Below, one piece after another: positions 21,301 through 29,634 of a stretch of DNA of 64,000 nucleotides (positions are counted from its first letter, which is position 1; every line of letters starts with the position of its first letter). The position numbers were made by a program, and so were the translations under genes. The stretch covers positions 124,001 through 188,000 of the forward strand of contig MKWL01000021.1 in the NCBI GenBank assembly GCA_001899305.1, read 5' to 3'. The DNA is from Thiobacillus sp. 0-1251. Lineage in GTDB: Bacteria; Pseudomonadota; Gammaproteobacteria; Burkholderiales; Thiobacillaceae. The notes beneath the pieces were generated by a model that did not search any database, had not been told where the DNA came from, and worked only from the letters and a program-made list of their open reading frames with translations.

Positions 21301-21818
21301 AAGCGCTGCAGTTCCAGGTAGTAGCGGCCGGGGAACAGCGCGGCCCAGGCTTCCGCTGCGGTGCGGGCAGCGTCGGGCTTCTCGTCCAGTATCGCCTGCG
21401 CCACGTTGCCGGCGTCGCCGCCCGATAATGCCAGCAGGCCCTCGGTGCCGTCGGCCAGCCAGGCCGGGGCGATCTCGGCACGGCCCCGATAAAGATTTTC
21501 CTGGTAGGCGCGTGTCAGCAGTTCGCACAGGCGGCGATACCCTTCGCGATGCTGCACCAGCAGCATCAGACGCGAAGGCCGATTACGGTCGACGGCATTC
21601 GTCACCCACACGTCGCAGCCGAAGACGGGCTTGATGCCTGCACCGCGCGCAGCGCGATAGAACTTCACCCAGCCGAAGGTATTGGACAGGTCGGAGAGAC
21701 CGAGCGCTGGCATCGCGATGTCGCGCGCGCGCTTGACCGCTTCACCGACCCGCACCAGCCCATCGGTGACGGAATATTCGGTATGCAGGCGGAGATGGAC
21801 GAAACGCGGGTCGGTCAT
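18393..21818 (-). CDS. dnaE: DNA polymerase III subunit alpha
   Basis: 1141 residues, the replicative polymerase catalytic subunit of the DnaE1 class. It has an N-terminal PHP domain (FVHLRLHTEYSVTDG), a polymerase core with the catalytic aspartates in MPDFDIDFCQDGRD, the GRGSGAGSLVAYSL motif, and a C-terminal OB-fold (VMLAGIAVSLRTQMTRRGKM). The ATG at 21818 gives MTDPRFVHLRLHTE; an upstream in-frame start at 21839 is less likely. It ends close to the predicted small RNA. Confidence 0.97.
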   Translation of the reverse strand: MTDPRFVHLRLHTEYSVTDGLVRVGEAVKRARDIAMPALGLSDLSNTFGWVKFYRAARGAGIKPVFGCDVWVTNAVDRNRPSRLMLLVQHREGYRRLCELLTRAYQENLYRGRAEIAPAWLADGTEGLLALSGGDAGNVAQAILDEKPDAARTAAEAWAALFPGRYYLELQRFGQPHTERLIDGLLDIGAALNLPAVATHPIQFIAPDDFKAHEARVCIAEGMMLGDPRRPRPFTAEQYFKTPDEMAELFADLPEALANSVEIAKRCNLTLELGKSRLPDFPTPDGMSLDDYMRQRAFEGLHERMAHLYPDEVERAAKLPEYIERLEFELGTIIQMGFPGYFLIVADFINWAKNNGVPVGPGRGSGAGSLVAYSLRITDLDPLAYDLLFERFLNPERVSMPDFDIDFCQDGRDRVIQYVKERYGHAAVSQIATFGTMAAKAVLRDVGRVLDLPYLFVDKFVKLVPNELGISLAEAREKEPQIDERARTEEELAELLPLAEKLEGITRNVGMHAGGVLIAPGRLTDFCPLYQAEGSDAAVSQFDKDDVEAIGLVKFDFLGLRTLTILAEAVRFVQRHPGRERFQLEDLPLDDPAVYKLFADGNTTAVFQSESRSAKDLEKKLKGDCFEDIIALMALNRPGPLGSGMVDDFIARKQGKQKPEYFHPDLEPVLKSTYGIIVYQEQVMLVAQILAGYSLGAADLLRRAMGKKKPEEMAKQREIFLAGAAKRGADTKVAERLFDLMEKFAEYGFNKSHSAAYALVAYHTAWLKAYYPAEFMAATMSSEMSDTDKVRVFYEDCRANGLVMLPPDINLSGYRFDPVSKTEIRYGLGAIKGSGEAAIGAIVAEREANGPFKGLFDLARRVDKRYLNRRVLEALVKAGAFDAINGHRASLMASVGAALETADRAARSGGQVGLFGEALDGGGEDLIDVPVWPEQEKLLQEKSALGYFFSGHPFTSYLSEVSSFAKRQLDSLEPSRDLVMLAGIAVSLRTQMTRRGKMLILLLDDATAQVEVVIFNELYEQSRHLLKDDALLVIEGKVNRDDYSGGVRVTAERIYDLAGARTRFAQGLRLACNGQSNGRKLAELLAPYKAQEGGCPVWVEYHNPSARCRVRLGEDWRVRLDDRLLESLGTWLKPEAVNVMY

Positions 21819-21875
21819 GGGGCGAAAGCGGAGAAGCAAGCCGCTATTTTAACGCCGCTGAACGGGTGACCAAAA

Positions 21876-21905
21876 ACAAAAGGCAGCCGAAGCTGCCTTT
21901 TGTTG
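21876..21905 (-). terminator. Intrinsic terminator after efp, probably bidirectional
   Basis: A perfect hairpin AACAAAAGGCAGC-cgaa-GCTGCCTTTTGTT. Read on the - strand it is followed by TTTTGTTTTTGG. It ends the efp transcript before dnaE. Confidence 0.88.
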
Positions 21906-21993
21906 GAACACGCATCGAATCCACCCGCAAGCCCCTAAAGGGCATCAAGGGCAGGCCGTGGTTGTAAAACCGATTAATCGGCAACAACCACGC

Positions 21994-22554
21994 TCAGTTG
22001 GCGCGGCGCTTGAATTCGTTGGTGCGTGTATCGATCTCGATCATGTCGCCGATGTCGACGAACGCAGCCACTGGCAGTTCGAATCCGGTCGGCTTGATGC
22101 GCGCGGGCTTCATCACCTTGCCCGAGGTATCGCCGCGCACGGCAGGCTCGGTGTATTCGACTTCGCGGATGACCGTGGTCGGCATTTCGACCGAGATCGC
22201 CTTGCCTTCGTAGAACACCACTTCGACCGGCATGCCGTCGTCGAGGTAGTTCAGCGCGTCGCCCAGGTTGTCGCCTTCGACCTCGTACTGGTTGTAGTCG
22301 CTGTCCATGAACACATACAGCGGATCGGCAAAATAGGAATAGGTGCATTCCTTGCGATCGAGGGTGACGGTATCGAACTTGTCGTCGGCGCGGTAGACGC
22401 TTTCCATGCCGGAACCGGTGAGCAGGTTCTTCAGTTTCATCTTGACGACGGAGGCGTTGCGGCCGGACTTCGAGAATTCGGCCTTCTGCACCACCATCGG
22501 GTCTTTGCCTATCATCACGACGTTGCCGGCGCGGAGTTCCATTGCGGTTTTCAT
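21994..22554 (-). CDS. efp: Translation elongation factor P, arginine-type
   Basis: 186 residues, relieves ribosome stalling at polyproline. The residue at the tip of the first domain is arginine, R32 in [10 protein letters not shown], rather than the lysine modified by EpmA. That type is rhamnosylated by EarP, and earP is the very next gene upstream on the same strand. The three OB-like domains are complete. A strong terminator follows. Confidence 0.97.
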   Translation of the reverse strand: MKTAMELRAGNVVMIGKDPMVVQKAEFSKSGRNASVVKMKLKNLLTGSGMESVYRADDKFDTVTLDRKECTYSYFADPLYVFMDSDYNQYEVEGDNLGDALNYLDDGMPVEVVFYEGKAISVEMPTTVIREVEYTEPAVRGDTSGKVMKPARIKPTGFELPVAAFVDIGDMIEIDTRTNEFKRRAN

Positions 22555-22600
22555 GGGTGTAGTTCCTGCTGCGAGTATGCTAAGAGTTTGAGAAAACTCG

Positions 22601-23743
22601 CTATTTTAACTTATTTTCCGCGAATTCCACCAGCTTGCCGGCGAGCGTCCCGGCCAGGCCGAGGCGGCCGCACCAGGCCTGTGCGTGCCGTTCGATGGCC
22701 GCCTGACGCGCACGCCAGGCGGCCCAGCAGGCTGCCATGACTGGCGCGCCCGGCATGCCATTCCAGTTCCGCCAGATCCCGTTCACTGCGTCTGCGGTCG
22801 CGTCGTCCAGCCCTTCCGTGTAACGCATCCGCAGCGCGTCCAGCTTGTCCCAGTGCGCCCCCTCGGCTTGCGGATAGGCTTGCCATACCAACGGGCGGGC
22901 CGCCCACTGCGCCCGTACGCAGGAATCCTCGCCTCGCACGAAATTGAGGCCGCAGGCCCACAGCAGGCAGTCATACCGATCCTGGTTCATGAACGGCAGC
23001 ACATGCACCTGCAAGGCGCCGCGCCGTTCGGTATCGCCCGCCCGCAAGCCGGGAACCGCCAGCCAGGCGGCCAGCTGCGGCATCACCCGACCTTCGGGAA
23101 CGAGGCAGGTGACCGGACGCGAGTCGGCCGCCCAGGCATCGAGCAGATCGGGCAACGCCGGGTTCTCGTAGGCGAACAGCGACACCCGCAATTCATCCGC
23201 CCGCGGCGCATCCAGTCCCAGCTCGCGCCAGAACGCCGGCATGCCACCCTGCACGAACGCAGCACGCCGTTCGGCCAGATCCGCCTCGACCAGCAGGCCA
23301 CCGGTATCCGGCGTGTAACCCGGAAAAAAGAAATACTTGGTCAGCGGCAAGCGCGGGTGCGGCGAAGGCAGGCCATGGTGGGCGGCCACCCAGGGCTCGG
23401 CGCTGAGGTATTCGAGATTGATCCAGACCGGCGACGGCGACTGCTCGCCCATGGCGGCCAGATAGGTTTCCGGCAGCGCACAGCCGAAGGCCTCGACCAC
23501 CACCTCGGCCGGCCGGGCGACGGCAAACGGCGACCGCCACGCACAAACCGTCACGCCCTCGCAGACCTGCCGATCCGCAGCCACGTCGATGGCCGGCCAG
23601 ATATGCCGGAACGCACGCAGGTCGTCCACCCACAAACGCACACCCAGGCCGCGCTCGCCGGCCAGTCCGCGCGCCAGGCGCCAGGCAATGCCGATGTCAC
23701 CATAGTTGTCGACGACGTTGCAGAAGATGTCCCAGGTACGCAT
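22601..23743 (-). CDS. earP: EF-P arginine rhamnosyltransferase EarP
   Basis: About 380 residues (DUF2331/EarP family). It transfers rhamnose from dTDP-rhamnose to Arg32 of EF-P. The N-terminus [28 protein letters not shown] is the family hallmark, including the aspartate in DNYGD that acts as general base by family knowledge. The C-terminal nucleotide-sugar-binding motif [26 protein letters not shown] is present. The ATG at 23743 matches the family start; ATGs at 23752 and 23767 are also in frame. It sits 46 bp upstream of efp. Confidence 0.94.
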   Translation of the reverse strand: MRTWDIFCNVVDNYGDIGIAWRLARGLAGERGLGVRLWVDDLRAFRHIWPAIDVAADRQVCEGVTVCAWRSPFAVARPAEVVVEAFGCALPETYLAAMGEQSPSPVWINLEYLSAEPWVAAHHGLPSPHPRLPLTKYFFFPGYTPDTGGLLVEADLAERRAAFVQGGMPAFWRELGLDAPRADELRVSLFAYENPALPDLLDAWAADSRPVTCLVPEGRVMPQLAAWLAVPGLRAGDTERRGALQVHVLPFMNQDRYDCLLWACGLNFVRGEDSCVRAQWAARPLVWQAYPQAEGAHWDKLDALRMRYTEGLDDATADAVNGIWRNWNGMPGAPVMAACWAAWRARQAAIERHAQAWCGRLGLAGTLAGKLVEFAENKLK

Positions 23744-23768
23744 GGCGCGCATGCTACCGCATCCCATA

Positions 23769-23804
23769 AAACGAAGCAGGCTCCTTACGGAGCCTGCTTC
23801 GTTT
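23769..23804 (-). terminator. Perfect 16-bp hairpin, terminator of the psiF-like gene
   Basis: AAACGAAGCAGGCTCC-ttac-GGAGCCTGCTTCGTTT. It sits just after the - strand psiF-like gene and just before earP. The terminal T run is short, so its efficiency is uncertain, and read-through could supply earP. Confidence 0.75.
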
Positions 23805-23818
23805 GCATCTGGACCAAC

Positions 23819-24124
23819 TCAGTTCGACTTGCCGGACAGGCAGGATTTCATGAACGCTTTGCGCGCATCGCCCTTCATCTGCTTGCTCGAGGCTTCGGCA
23901 TTGCAATCCTTCATGCGTTGCTGCTGGGCCGTCGCCTTGCTTTCCGGCTTTGCTCCGCCGGACAGGCAGGATTTCATGAACGCCTTGCGCGCATCGCCGG
24001 AAAGCTGCTGCTTGCCCGCATCGGCGTTACAGGATTTCATCCGTGTCTGCTGGGCGGTCTCGGCCCATGCCCCCGTGGCCAGCAGTGCGCCCGCCACCAA
24101 TCCGATCAGCATCATCCTCTTCAT
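23819..24124 (-). CDS. PsiF repeat-containing exported protein
   Basis: A 101-residue secreted protein. The signal peptide MKRMMLIGLVAGALLATGAWA is cleaved before ETAQQ. The mature protein is two PsiF repeats, each with the pattern RMK-[SD]-CNA-(D/E)-A..GDARKAFMKSCLSG; every repeat has two cysteines. PsiF of E. coli is phosphate-starvation inducible, but its function is unknown. The internal ATG at 24124 is used because it creates the signal peptide; the upstream frame is not protein-like. Confidence 0.9.
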   Translation of the reverse strand: MKRMMLIGLVAGALLATGAWAETAQQTRMKSCNADAGKQQLSGDARKAFMKSCLSGGAKPESKATAQQQRMKDCNAEASSKQMKGDARKAFMKSCLSGKSN

Positions 24125-24423
24125 CGCGACCCTTTCTTTGGTTGAATGGAAACTACAGTCTAGCCCAGCCCCTTGTTTTTTCTCGCTTTCCACTTGTAAA
24201 AACTCATGCACGGTAGTAAAAAGCCAAAAGTTTGGTTTCAAGAACCGTACAGGTTTGGCATTACCACAGGGCATTACCGGGTAGCGCGCTTGAATTCAGA
24301 CCGACGGCTAAAACAATCTCGCCGTCCTGTCATCCGCCAGAGTTTACGCCCCACGGGGTGGAGTCATGCTTATCGCGGTTATGTTTGTGGTTGTGTTTAT
24401 GTTCCGCCAAGGAGGGAGTTGTA

Positions 24424-24630
24424 ATGGCAACAGGTACTGTCAAGTGGTTCAGCGACGCCAAGGGTTTCGGATTCATCACCCCAGATGACGGCGGCGAAGA
24501 TGTGTTCGCACATTTTTCCGCCATCCAATCCAGCGGTTTCAAGACCCTGAAGGAAGGCCAGAAAGTCAGCTTCGAAGTCAGCCAAGGCCCCAAGGGCAAG
24601 CAGGCTTCCAACATCCAGCCGCAAGGTTGA
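24424..24630 (+). CDS. cspA: Cold-shock protein, CspA family
   Basis: A 68-residue single-stranded nucleic-acid-binding protein. RNP1 KGFGFI and RNP2 VFAHF are present, in the usual [20 protein letters not shown] context. A strong ribosome-binding site (AAGGAGGGAG) stands seven bases before the ATG, and the upstream leader is long and free of genes, as in thermoregulated csp mRNAs. It is the last chromosomal gene before the ICE. Confidence 0.96.
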   Translation: MATGTVKWFSDAKGFGFITPDDGGEDVFAHFSAIQSSGFKTLKEGQKVSFEVSQGPKGKQASNIQPQG

Positions 24631-24644
24631 GTTGTTGTGCTGAA

Positions 24645-24652
24645 ATAAAAAA
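24645..24652. other. Candidate right end (att) of the ICE
   Basis: On the - strand this reads TTTTTTAT, which fits the 8-bp degenerate core TTTTTYRT that I recall for Tn4371-family attachment sites. It lies between chromosomal cspA and the last ICE gene. The match is short and AT-rich, so it could be chance; the partner copy would be outside the window. Confidence 0.3.
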
Positions 24653-24687
24653 TGTCCGCTGTCAAGCCTTTCTTGACGTCGGGCATG
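24653..24687 (-). terminator. Hairpin with T run after the trb operon
   Basis: On the - strand TGCCC-gac-GTCAAG-aaagg-CTTGAC-agc-GGACA folds into a two-part stem and runs into TTTTTT. It would stop transcripts leaving the trb operon; it also lies just past cspA. The 24,688-24,939 stretch holds no gene I can support. Confidence 0.5.
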
Positions 24688-24939
24688 ACGCTAAAAACCT
24701 ATACAAAGCAACAGTTTAGGTCGTTTTCTGGTGACTTCAGCCACAGGTCAGTTTGTAGGCTGGGGGCCACATAGGAGCCTTGCGGTTGCGGGTCTTGGCG
24801 TACCGGAGTGGGCAACACGGATGGAGCCAGGGGTTGCATCCTCCGCAATCATATATCGCCGATACATGAGACTGATCCACAAAACGCGAACGCGCACCGA
24901 AGACTGCGCGTTCGAGGGTGCTTTTGGCTGTGATTTTGC

Positions 24940-25206
24940 CTACAGAGGTGTTGCTTCTCGTTGGAGTTGCTTCTGTGACACAGGTTTTGATGTATCCCCT
25001 TTCTTGAATCCCCGGTCCCCAGCCAGGAACGCTTCAAGCATGTGCGGAATCAACGTCACCGCGTCCACGGATTCGCCGTAGACTTGTGCGTGCAGCGCAG
25101 CATAACGGTCGAGGTCGGCCTTGAGTCCGGCCTGGCACACGAATGCGAGCTTGATGCTCTCGGTCTTGGGTAGCGGCCCCAGCCGCAGCTTGCGTGTCGT
25201 GCTCAT
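24940..25206 (-). CDS. DUF2274 domain-containing protein
   Basis: An 88-residue protein, typically the last gene of the trb operon in Tn4371-like and IncP-like elements. It starts MSTTRKLRLGPLPKTESIKLAF, characteristic of DUF2274; the middle is helical (LKADLDRYAALHAQVYGE). Its start overlaps the trbI stop by four bases, so it is translationally coupled to the mating apparatus. The family has no known biochemical role. Confidence 0.85.
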   Translation of the reverse strand: MSTTRKLRLGPLPKTESIKLAFVCQAGLKADLDRYAALHAQVYGESVDAVTLIPHMLEAFLAGDRGFKKGDTSKPVSQKQLQREATPL

Positions 25207-26510
25207 CGTGAAGCCCCCCGGTTGAAGAACAGCGGCTGGTACGGTCGCAGCACCAGATCCCGGTTGACGATAACGCGCACCGGCAGCCCGAGGCGCTCAG
25301 TCAGCGTCGGCTGTATGTTCATGTTGTGCCGGGTCATCTCCTGGCCCACCTGGTTCACAGAGTCCTTCAGGCTGTCGCGTCCTGCAATGATCACGCGGTC
25401 ACCCCCATTGCGATTCTCCGGCGCGGCCAGTTCGGCGCCAACGCCCAGCAAGGTGGTCAGCGCCGCACCGGCAAACACACGATCCCAATGCCAATCGACG
25501 CCATCCTCCAGGCCCGCATAGCCAGCCGGATCGGTGCCGACCAGTTTATCGAGCTGGAACGAGGACGTATCCGGCAGGATGACCCGGTTCCACACCACCT
25601 GCACGCGGCTCTGTCCATAGCTCACTTGGCTGTTGTATTTGCCCAGCAAGCGTGAGCCTTGTGGGATCAGCATGTACTTGCCAGTGGCCGTGTCGTAGAT
25701 CGGCTCCGTCACCGTAGCAATCACATCCCCCGGCAGGTCGGACTTGATGCCCGTCACCAGTGCGGCGGCGATCACCGTGCCGGCCATGACCTGATACGGC
25801 GATGCGGGCATTTGCAGGTTGCCGGAATTGCGGGTTTCCGTAGAACCGGCTTTGTTCAAAAATGCTTCCTTCTGCTCTTGCCGGTTCTGCACAGCGGTGG
25901 GGTCAGCCGACCGCGCGACGGTTGAAGCCGGCCCGGCCGCCATCGGATCGAAGGCGGCGTTCGTCGCCCCCGTTGCAGCAGGCACCGCCTGCACTGACGC
26001 GGAAGCGGCAACCTTCTGACCACTTGAACGGAAGAACACCGACGAAGCCGCTGCCTCCTCTGCCTGTTTCAAGCGCGCCAGGCGTTCGACTTCGGCCGGA
26101 TTGGGGCCAGTTTGCGGGTTGCCATAGCCCTGCGCCTGCTGTTCGGCTTTGTGGATCGGCCCGCCAAGATCACCCGGCAGCGGCGCGCCGAGTTGCGGCA
26201 CTGCGGCTGGCAAGGTTGGCGGCAGCTTGGAATAGTCGGCTGGCAGTTGATCCAGCCCTTCGGAACGCGACACGCGATCGACGTTGTACAGCTCCTTCTG
26301 GTCGCTAGTGCCACGGCGCTGCGTCGATTGCAATGACCAGATGGTGCCGCCGAGCACAGCGGTCGCCAGCCCGCCGGCAAGGACGGCCAGCATGCGCCGG
26401 TTCAAGCGCGTAACCGGACGCGGTTGGGCACGCAGCGTCACGTCATCGGGAGCCACCTTGGGCGGCACATCTGACACCGGAGTGCCAGCGGCATTGTTCG
26501 CTTGGCTCAT
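25203..26510 (-). CDS. trbI: Conjugal transfer protein TrbI (VirB10)
   Basis: 435 residues, the VirB10-type scaffold spanning both membranes of the type IV secretion core. A cytoplasmic N-terminus is followed by one membrane helix (MLAVLAGGLATAVLGGTIWS), a long proline/alanine-rich periplasmic linker and the C-terminal VirB10 beta-barrel (GTVIAAALVTGIKSDLPGDV, PQGSRLLGKYNSQVSYGQSR). The ATG at 26510, just after the trbG stop, is preferred to a TTG at 26516. Confidence 0.94.
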   Translation of the reverse strand: MSQANNAAGTPVSDVPPKVAPDDVTLRAQPRPVTRLNRRMLAVLAGGLATAVLGGTIWSLQSTQRRGTSDQKELYNVDRVSRSEGLDQLPADYSKLPPTLPAAVPQLGAPLPGDLGGPIHKAEQQAQGYGNPQTGPNPAEVERLARLKQAEEAAASSVFFRSSGQKVAASASVQAVPAATGATNAAFDPMAAGPASTVARSADPTAVQNRQEQKEAFLNKAGSTETRNSGNLQMPASPYQVMAGTVIAAALVTGIKSDLPGDVIATVTEPIYDTATGKYMLIPQGSRLLGKYNSQVSYGQSRVQVVWNRVILPDTSSFQLDKLVGTDPAGYAGLEDGVDWHWDRVFAGAALTTLLGVGAELAAPENRNGGDRVIIAGRDSLKDSVNQVGQEMTRHNMNIQPTLTERLGLPVRVIVNRDLVLRPYQPLFFNRGASR

Positions 26511-26512
26511 GA

Positions 26513-27526
26513 TCAATTCCCCCGCGTCCCGCCCACAACCCTATCCGTGCGCTCGATACGCACCACGTCGGCCTTGTCCGCACCCAGGCGCAGTTCGGCC
26601 GCACCGAACAGGCGATCCACGATGTAATACGGCGATCGGAAGCGATAGTTCACCAGTTGGCCGTCACCTTGCGCGCCAATAACGAACAGCGGCGGCAGCT
26701 CACCCTGCGCGATGCCGCCGGGAAACTGGATGTAGACCTTCTCGCCATCATCGAAGGCACGCAGCGGTTTCCATGATGGATTGCTGCCGCTGATCGCGTA
26801 GCGGAAACGGATCTTCTCCAATGACAAACCAGCATCCACCGGTGCTGCGACCTGCGCCGCCTGCGACTGGCGCTGCAAGGCCAGCATGCGGTCCTTCGGA
26901 TAGTCCCAGGACACGGACGCCATCCAAGCCTTCTCGGTCGAGGTCAACTCAATCAGGTAGGTGCGCCGATTAGTGGTCACAACCAGATTGGTTTTCAGAC
27001 CGGTGCGCGTAGGCTTGATCAGCACGCTCACTCGCAGGTCGGCGCCCATACCGCTGGATGTGTCGCCCACGATCCAGCGCACGGTGTCTCCGGCCGCGAC
27101 CGTCACCAGTTCCTCGCCAGGTTGAAGCGAAACCACGGTCACCCGGCCCGGACTGGCATAGACCTGGTACAACGCACCATCGGTGAACGGCCACACCTGG
27201 ATCGCATTAACGTAGCCCTCGCGGGTCGGTGCGATGCGCGCCTCTTGATTGGCCCGCGTGACCCGCACCTTCTCGTCGACCGATTCAGGTGCCGTCTTGG
27301 CCTCCAGCGCGTCCGGCAACAGCTTCGATTGCTCTGGCAATGGCAAGGGTTGCGGAACCGGGACCACTTCGATGGGCTTGGGCAACTCGGGTAGCAGCTG
27401 CGCCGCGACTGGTTCATCGAGCGTGATGGTCGGTGGCGGCTTACCCGACGTGGCGCAGCCCGACAGTGTCATGGATGTGGCCGCCACAAAGCACAGAAAT
27501 ACGTAAATGCGCAAAGTCGGTTTCAT
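26513..27526 (-). CDS. trbG: Conjugal transfer protein TrbG (VirB9)
   Basis: 337 residues. A signal with lipobox LSGC (about residues 21-24) targets it to the outer-membrane side, where VirB9 forms the O-layer with VirB7 and VirB10. The N-terminal half contains the VirB9 strand motif AIQVWPFTDGALYQVYASPGR. The C-terminal beta-domain runs from NPSWKPLRAFDDGEKVYIQFP to the end. It overlaps trbF by four bases. Confidence 0.94.
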   Translation of the reverse strand: MKPTLRIYVFLCFVAATSMTLSGCATSGKPPPTITLDEPVAAQLLPELPKPIEVVPVPQPLPLPEQSKLLPDALEAKTAPESVDEKVRVTRANQEARIAPTREGYVNAIQVWPFTDGALYQVYASPGRVTVVSLQPGEELVTVAAGDTVRWIVGDTSSGMGADLRVSVLIKPTRTGLKTNLVVTTNRRTYLIELTSTEKAWMASVSWDYPKDRMLALQRQSQAAQVAAPVDAGLSLEKIRFRYAISGSNPSWKPLRAFDDGEKVYIQFPGGIAQGELPPLFVIGAQGDGQLVNYRFRSPYYIVDRLFGAAELRLGADKADVVRIERTDRVVGGTRGN

Positions 27527-28227
27527 GGTTTGGCTCCTTCGGAAGAATCGAGTTCACGGCTCCACGACAGACCATTGACGTAGATGCCCAGCGGATTGCG
27601 ACGCAGTTTTTCTTCGGTGCGCGGCGCTTGCAGAACGATTGACACAACCGCCGTCCAGCGCTCCAGACCGGCAGCCGCGCCGTTGACATAGCGGCGCTCG
27701 GTCCAGCGCACGTTGAACGAGGCATCGCTGGCACGCACGATGCTGGTGATCTGCACCGTCACCGACTCCTTGCCGACACGCGCGAATGGATCATTGGAAC
27801 GCGCGTAGTCGTTGAGCACCGCCGCGCCGCGGTCGGTGGTGTAGTCGTAGGCATCGAGCCAGTTCTGCCGCACGACGATGGGGTCGATCGACAGCGAGCG
27901 CACCAGCGTGATGAAGCGCCCCAGGTGATGCGCCGTCTGCGCATCGTTGGGCTTGTAGGGTGTGGCGGCTTCGCCGACAGCGCGCACCTGCCCGCCGCTG
28001 TCCACCTCCACCACAAAGGGCGTGACGATGGACTGTGCCGAGCGCCAGACCAGGCCGCCCGCCATCAGCAGGGCCAGCACCAAACAACCGAAAGCCATCA
28101 GCCGCCAGTTCTTTGCCTGTACGCGGGCCGAACCGATACGGTCGTCCCAGACCTGTTCAGCGGATTGATACGGGGTGGCGGGCTGCGGCGTATCCGCATA
28201 GCGCACCAGTGGACGTTTGAATCGCAT
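27523..28227 (-). CDS. trbF: Conjugal transfer protein TrbF (VirB8)
   Basis: 234 residues: a short cytoplasmic tail, one membrane helix (LMAFGCLVLALLMAGGLVW) and a periplasmic NTF2-like VirB8 domain that nucleates assembly of the secretion channel. Motifs include TPFVVEVDSGGQVRAVGEA and RRNPLGIYVNGLSWSREL at the end. It sits in the usual trbL-trbF-trbG order, with a 12-bp gap after trbL. Confidence 0.93.
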   Translation of the reverse strand: MRFKRPLVRYADTPQPATPYQSAEQVWDDRIGSARVQAKNWRLMAFGCLVLALLMAGGLVWRSAQSIVTPFVVEVDSGGQVRAVGEAATPYKPNDAQTAHHLGRFITLVRSLSIDPIVVRQNWLDAYDYTTDRGAAVLNDYARSNDPFARVGKESVTVQITSIVRASDASFNVRWTERRYVNGAAAGLERWTAVVSIVLQAPRTEEKLRRNPLGIYVNGLSWSRELDSSEGAKP

Positions 28228-28239
28228 GAGATGTTCTCC

Positions 28240-29625
28240 TTATGAATCCGAGGGATCGCGCAGGCTGGGGCTGCTGCCCGAGCCGCCGCCATCCCCACCG
28301 CGCAGCGTGTGGGCGACGGTCGAGGTGGCATGGCTGATCTGCTGGCGACGATGCAGGCGCTTGGCCCAAGCGGGTTGTTGGGTATCGGCGGGCGCGGTAT
28401 CGGTACTGCCTTGAGCGGACGAGCCACTCGCGGAGTTGGCTGCACCCGCTCCGGTACTGGACCCGGGGGCATCGGGCTGGATGGCCGCTGCAACCCGATC
28501 CTTCATCGACTTGGCGCCGGCGGCGGCCTTTTGCCCCACCGATTGCGCACCCGTCCTGGCGACGTTGCCCAGGCCAGCCGCCGCGCCCTTGATGCCACCA
28601 CCTGCACCGGCAGAACCGGCCTGAAATGCGGACTTCGCACTGCTGGCTGTCGAAGCCATCGAGCGGGCGCCGCTCGCGGCCATCTTTGCGGCACCCGGTG
28701 CCATACGCGCACCGGCAGCGACGGCGCTACCGACCCCCGTGGCGGCAGCTCCCACGGCCACCGCTGCTCCTGCGGCACCCAAGGCCGTTCCCGCAACGGC
28801 ACCTGCACCTAATTGCGGTGCCCCAGACACCAGCCCAGTCGCGATGCCTGGCCCGAAGATCCCCAAGCCCAGCATTGCCAGTGCGCCCAGCATGATGGTC
28901 AGCGCGTAATCAATCGACGGGTCCGCCCCTGGAGGCGTCCGAAACTCGGCGAACAGGCCCGTGCCAATCCCCACGATGACCGCCAGCACCAGCACCTTGA
29001 TGCCCGACGACACCACATTGCCCAGCACCTTTTCAGCGAGGAACGAAGTCTTGTTCCACAGTGCAAACGGCACCAGCACGAAGCCTGCAAGCGTGGTCAG
29101 CTTGAACTCGATCAAGGTGACAAAGAGCTGCACCGCCAGTACGAAGAAACTCACGATCAGCACCAGCCAGGCCAGGAACAACACGACGATCACGTCAATG
29201 TTCACGAACACTTCTGGGAATCCCGCCACATCGCTGATCTGCTTCAAGATCGGCGCACCGGCGTCGATGCCCACTTTGGCTAGCCGCCCCGGCTGCAAGA
29301 ACTCGGCTTGGGTGATGCTCGACCCCGACGCCAGTAACCCCAGCCCGGAGAAAGACTGGAACACGATGCCGGCCAGCATGTTGAAGTTGCCGATGATGTA
29401 GGCGAAGGCCCCCACGTACAGCACCTTCTTGATGAGTTTCCCCATGATGTCGTCGCCGCCACCGCTGGCATGGCTCATGGCCCAGAACAGCCCGGCCAGT
29501 GTCATGTCGATCACCACCAGCGTGGCTGTCAGGTAGGCAACTTCACCTCGCAGCAGACCGAAGCCGGAATCGATGTAGCGCGAGAAGACGTTGAGGAAAT
29601 GGTCGATGACGGAAACGTCGTTCAT
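28240..29625 (-). CDS. trbL: Conjugal transfer protein TrbL (VirB6)
   Basis: 461 residues. The first about 270 hold the polytopic VirB6 inner-membrane domain (at least six hydrophobic segments, e.g. VFVNIDVIVVLFLAWLVLIV). The rest is a long Ala/Gly/Ser-rich low-complexity tail, probably disordered, as in other TrbL proteins. It forms part of the inner-membrane channel. Nine bases separate it from trbJ. Confidence 0.93.
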   Translation of the reverse strand: MNDVSVIDHFLNVFSRYIDSGFGLLRGEVAYLTATLVVIDMTLAGLFWAMSHASGGGDDIMGKLIKKVLYVGAFAYIIGNFNMLAGIVFQSFSGLGLLASGSSITQAEFLQPGRLAKVGIDAGAPILKQISDVAGFPEVFVNIDVIVVLFLAWLVLIVSFFVLAVQLFVTLIEFKLTTLAGFVLVPFALWNKTSFLAEKVLGNVVSSGIKVLVLAVIVGIGTGLFAEFRTPPGADPSIDYALTIMLGALAMLGLGIFGPGIATGLVSGAPQLGAGAVAGTALGAAGAAVAVGAAATGVGSAVAAGARMAPGAAKMAASGARSMASTASSAKSAFQAGSAGAGGGIKGAAAGLGNVARTGAQSVGQKAAAGAKSMKDRVAAAIQPDAPGSSTGAGAANSASGSSAQGSTDTAPADTQQPAWAKRLHRRQQISHATSTVAHTLRGGDGGGSGSSPSLRDPSDS

Positions 29626-29634
29626 GGCATCACC

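Noticed and set aside
19435-21528. 697-residue open frame on the - strand
   Set aside because: Alternative frame of dnaE on the same strand, Arg/Gly/Ala-rich, no motif.
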